Below are positions 5,441 through 7,595 of a DNA stretch of 7,595 nucleotides, one piece after another (the first letter of the stretch is position 1; the number at the start of each line of letters is the position of its first letter). Both the position numbers and the translations under genes were made by a program. The DNA comes from JANNGZ01 sp031404155 (GTDB taxonomy: Bacteria; Pseudomonadota; Gammaproteobacteria; Burkholderiales; Burkholderiaceae_C), in NCBI GenBank assembly GCA_031404155.1, contig JANNGZ010000181.1, positions 1 to 7,595 of the forward strand. Direction: 5' to 3'. The notes under the pieces were generated by a model. It saw only the letters and a list, made by a program, of their open reading frames with translations. It was not told the origin of the DNA and made no database searches.

Positions 5441-6177
5441 AAGTGCTGCTGATCGACGACCACCCGCTGATTCTGGCGGCGCTGCAAACCGTGATCCGGG
5501 GCCTCGGTGACGACGTGACCGTGGTCGGTGCCTCCAGTGCCGAGGAAGCGCGCGCCACGCTGCGCGCGGATGCCGAGTTCGACCTGGTGCTGCTCGACCT
5601 GCACCTGGGCGAGGCCGACGGCTTCGAGCTGCTGGTGGAGCTTCGCGCGGCCTACCCGGCGCTGCCGGTGGTGGTGCTGTCGGCGTCGGACCGCGCCAGC
5701 GACGTGATCCGCGCGATCGACCTCGGCGCGATGGGCTTCGTGCCCAAACGCGCGACCAACGAAATGCTGTTCGAGGCGCTGCGCCTGGTGATGAGCGGCG
5801 GCATCTACGTGCCGCCGATGACCCTGGGCACCGAGCCCGCGCCGCCGCCCAAGGGCGGCGACACGGTGCCCGCGGTGATGCGCCCGTCGGTGGCCGACTA
5901 CGCCGCGCAGGACGACTTCCAGCATGCCGCGCCGTCGCTCGAATCGCTCGGCCTTTCGCCGCGCCAGACCGAGGTGATGGGGCACCTGCTGCAAGGCAAG
6001 CCCAACAAGCTGATTGCGCGCGAGATGAACCTTTCGGTGGAAACCGTGAAGGACCATGTGGCGGCGGTGCTGCGCGCGCTGGGTGTGAGCTCGCGCACCC
6101 AGGCGGTGCTGGCGGTGGGCCAGATGACGCAGCAGGCGGGCGAGCGCTTCCAGGCCTGGAAACCCACCCAACGTTGA
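5437..6177 (+). CDS. NarL/LuxR-family two-component response regulator
   Basis: This 246-residue protein has an N-terminal receiver domain (1-120). The acidic pair is D7/D8, the phospho-acceptor D54 lies in VLLDLHLGEADG, the switch Ser lies in LSAS (81-84) and the conserved Lys is K104 in FVPK. A C-terminal LuxR-type helix-turn-helix occupies about 172-228 (LSPRQTEVMGHLLQGKPNKLIARE, then LSVETVKDHV and LRALGVSSRTQAV). All key phosphorylation residues are present, so it should be a phosphorylation-controlled DNA-binding transcription factor. The linker (about 125-170) is long and Pro/Gly/Ala-rich compared with typical NarL proteins. The start has a good ribosome binding site. A histidine kinase gene starts 147 nt downstream on the same strand and is the likely partner. 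Target genes cannot be inferred. Confidence 0.93.
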   Translation: MKVLLIDDHPLILAALQTVIRGLGDDVTVVGASSAEEARATLRADAEFDLVLLDLHLGEADGFELLVELRAAYPALPVVVLSASDRASDVIRAIDLGAMGFVPKRATNEMLFEALRLVMSGGIYVPPMTLGTEPAPPPKGGDTVPAVMRPSVADYAAQDDFQHAAPSLESLGLSPRQTEVMGHLLQGKPNKLIAREMNLSVETVKDHVAAVLRALGVSSRTQAVLAVGQMTQQAGERFQAWKPTQR

Positions 6178-6186
6178 AATGAGACC

Positions 6187-6224
6187 ACCCCCGAAGCGGC
6201 TTCGCCGCTCCCCCTCAAGGGGGC
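6187..6224. repeat. Double-hairpin intergenic repeat between response regulator and kinase genes
   Basis: AGCGGC-TTC-GCCGCT (6195-6209) is a perfect 6-bp stem, and CCCCC-TCAA-GGGGG (6210-6223) is a perfect 5-bp stem immediately after it. The layout matches the repeat at 3385-3450 read on the other strand. A C-run at 6188-6192 could pair alternatively with the G-run. The hairpins begin within about 10 nt of the regulator stop codon and could act as a processing or attenuation point between the two-component genes. There is no T-run, so a classic terminator is unlikely. Confidence 0.6.
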
Positions 6225-6324
6225 ACCGCCAGCGGCCTGGCAGAGCCAGATCCGCGGCGGTTGCTTGGCATCAACTCGCGTTTCAGGCGTCGCGGGTTGC
6301 GCGAAGCGCGGTGGAGCAACTGAA

Positions 6325-7595
6325 GTGACGGCCTTGGACGCTGTCGCCGCGCCGACTCTGCCAACCCCGCCGCGGCGCGACGACCGCGCCGACCAGGTGC
6401 GCGCGCTGTTCCAGCAAACCCCTGCGGTGCTGGCCGGTAACGGCGCGGGCATCTCGCTGGTGAGCGCGATGTTCTGGTCCCTCGCACCACCCTCGCTGAT
6501 GGCCGCGTGGCTCGGTGTGGCCGCAGGCTTGTGGGGCGTGCGCCTGCTGCACTACCTGCGCTACCGCCGTGCCAGCGCGGTGGGCGAGGTGGACGACACG
6601 CTGCTGCTCGGCTGGCGCAAGAGCTGGCGCGTGCTGGTGCTCTTGCAAGGCTCGGTGTGGGGCCTGGCGGGGTGGTTGTTCTGGGGCCTCGGCTCGCCCT
6701 TCCACGTCGTCGGGCTGATCCTGATTACCGTCACCTACAGCCTGGCCTCGGTGCAACTTCTGGCGCGGCAGCCGACCATCTACGCGGCCTTTCTCGCCAT
6801 CGTGCTGCTGCCCACCATCGCGCGGGTGGCCAGCGCCACCGACCAGCCCTACCACTGGCAGCTGGCGCTGATCCTCAGCGCCATCTTCGGCATCACCTAC
6901 CTGATGGGCCGCACCTACCGCGACGCGCTCGCCCAGGCCATCCGGCTCAAGGGCCGCACCGAGCAGCTTGCGGCGCAACTGCGGGTGGAGGCCGCGTCGG
7001 CGGAAGCCGCCCGCCGCGCTGCCGAGGCCGCGAACCAGGCCAAGACCCAGTTCTTCGCCGCCGCCAGCCACGACCTGCGCCAGCCGCTGCACGCGATGGG
7101 CCTGTTTGCCGAAGCGCTGCGCCAGCGCGTCAAGGACCCCGAAGTGGCGGCCCTGGTCAACAGCATCAACGAAAGTGTCGACGCGCTCGAAGGCTTGTTC
7201 GGCGAGCTGCTCGACATCACCCGCATCGACACCGGCGGCGTTGACGTCAACCCCGCGCCGGTGCGCCTGAAGGAGCTGTTTGCGCGCCTGCGCCTCACTT
7301 TCGAGCCGGCGGCCTTCGAGAAGGGCCTGGCGCTGAACTTCCACGGCGACCACCGCGTGGTGCACAGCGACCCGGTGCTGCTCGAACGCATCCTGCGCAA
7401 CCTGGTCAGCAACGCGATCCGCTACAGCGAAGACGGCGGCGTGCTGGTGAGCTGCCGCCCCCGCGGCGACAAGCTGCTGCTCCAGGTGTGGGACAGCGGC
7501 ATCGGCATCACCGAACAGAGTCTGCCGCGCATCTTCGACGAGTTTTTCCAGGTCCAGAGCACGCGCCCGCTGGAGCCGCACCAGCGCAAGGGCCT
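6325..7595 (+). CDS. Membrane sensor histidine kinase, 5' part
   Basis: The first 423 residues are visible and the frame is still open at the window edge. About six membrane segments fall in residues 38-195 with short loops and no large periplasmic domain. A likely coiled coil follows (about 205-245), then a HisKA domain with the H-box FFAAASHDLRQPLHAMGL (243-260), phospho-acceptor H249. The HATPase domain shows the N-box LERILRNLVSNAIRYSEDGG (353-372), the G1 box WDSGIGI (389-395) and the F-box IFDEFFQ (403-409). The compact membrane region suggests sensing of a membrane or intracellular cue. The start is taken as GTG at 6325, with GGAG (6313-6316) 8 nt before it. The frame is open further upstream into the repeat, so this start is likely but not certain. 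Many relatives carry a C-terminal receiver domain, which cannot be checked here. The response regulator upstream is the probable partner. Confidence 0.92.
   Translation, partial: MTALDAVAAPTLPTPPRRDDRADQVRALFQQTPAVLAGNGAGISLVSAMFWSLAPPSLMAAWLGVAAGLWGVRLLHYLRYRRASAVGEVDDTLLLGWRKSWRVLVLLQGSVWGLAGWLFWGLGSPFHVVGLILITVTYSLASVQLLARQPTIYAAFLAIVLLPTIARVASATDQPYHWQLALILSAIFGITYLMGRTYRDALAQAIRLKGRTEQLAAQLRVEAASAEAARRAAEAANQAKTQFFAAASHDLRQPLHAMGLFAEALRQRVKDPEVAALVNSINESVDALEGLFGELLDITRIDTGGVDVNPAPVRLKELFARLRLTFEPAAFEKGLALNFHGDHRVVHSDPVLLERILRNLVSNAIRYSEDGGVLVSCRPRGDKLLLQVWDSGIGITEQSLPRIFDEFFQVQSTRPLEPHQRKG

Noticed and set aside
6507..7244. + strand open frames overlapping the kinase in other phases
   Set aside because: Arg/Ala/Gly-rich out-of-frame translations of the kinase gene with no independent start signal or domain.
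6283..7581. 432-codon - strand open frame opposite the histidine kinase
   Set aside because: Gln/His/Arg/Ala-rich antisense shadow; the + strand frame carries H, N, G1 and F boxes in the right order.
1..7595. Defence island, prophage, integron or CRISPR system
   Set aside because: No nuclease, helicase, toxin-antitoxin, integrase, phage structural gene, regularly spaced repeat array or attachment-site/tRNA context is visible; the genes are ordinary housekeeping and regulatory families.

Overview
The window is GC-rich (my impression is well over 60% G+C), densely coded bacterial chromosome. The protein families, the codon use and two intergenic hairpin repeats of a type I associate with Burkholderiales suggest a betaproteobacterium, perhaps of the Rubrivivax/Leptothrix/Rhizobacter/Methylibium group. 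That placement is inference, not a search result. I see no phage genes, transposase, CRISPR array, tRNA or rRNA.

Layout. (1) Bases 1-1128, + strand: the 3' part of a RutE-like nitroreductase (malonic semialdehyde reductase family), then 16 nt later a TSUP (TauE/SafE) membrane permease. (2) Bases 1129-1434: a convergent intergenic gap with no gene. It holds a MITE-like palindromic element (24-nt inverted repeats, flanked by a 10-nt direct repeat) and a second, inverted copy of part of that element. (3) Bases 1435-4066, - strand: a KefF-type flavodoxin-fold NAD(P)H oxidoreductase followed by a KefC-type K+/H+ antiporter, together a glutathione/electrophile-gated potassium efflux module. The two genes are separated by a 133-nt gap filled with hairpin-forming repeat. 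(4) Bases 4067-4238: a divergent promoter region with a strong hairpin in the leader of the next gene. (5) Bases 4239-5320, + strand: an orphan ParA/MinD-type ATPase overlapping (ATGA) a MaoC/NodN-type hot-dog hydratase. (6) Bases 5321-7595, + strand: a NarL/LuxR-type response regulator preceded by a short upstream ORF that ends on its start codon, a second hairpin repeat, and the first 423 codons of a membrane sensor histidine kinase that runs off the window. This looks like a two-component pair.

Most genes belong to familiar families, and I do not see a convincing new multi-gene system. The less ordinary material lies between genes: the MITE-like element, the related hairpin repeats at two other junctions, the structured parA leader, and the short ORF plus 21-bp-spaced direct repeat ahead of the response regulator. 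The ParA-MaoC coupling is the most unusual gene pairing.
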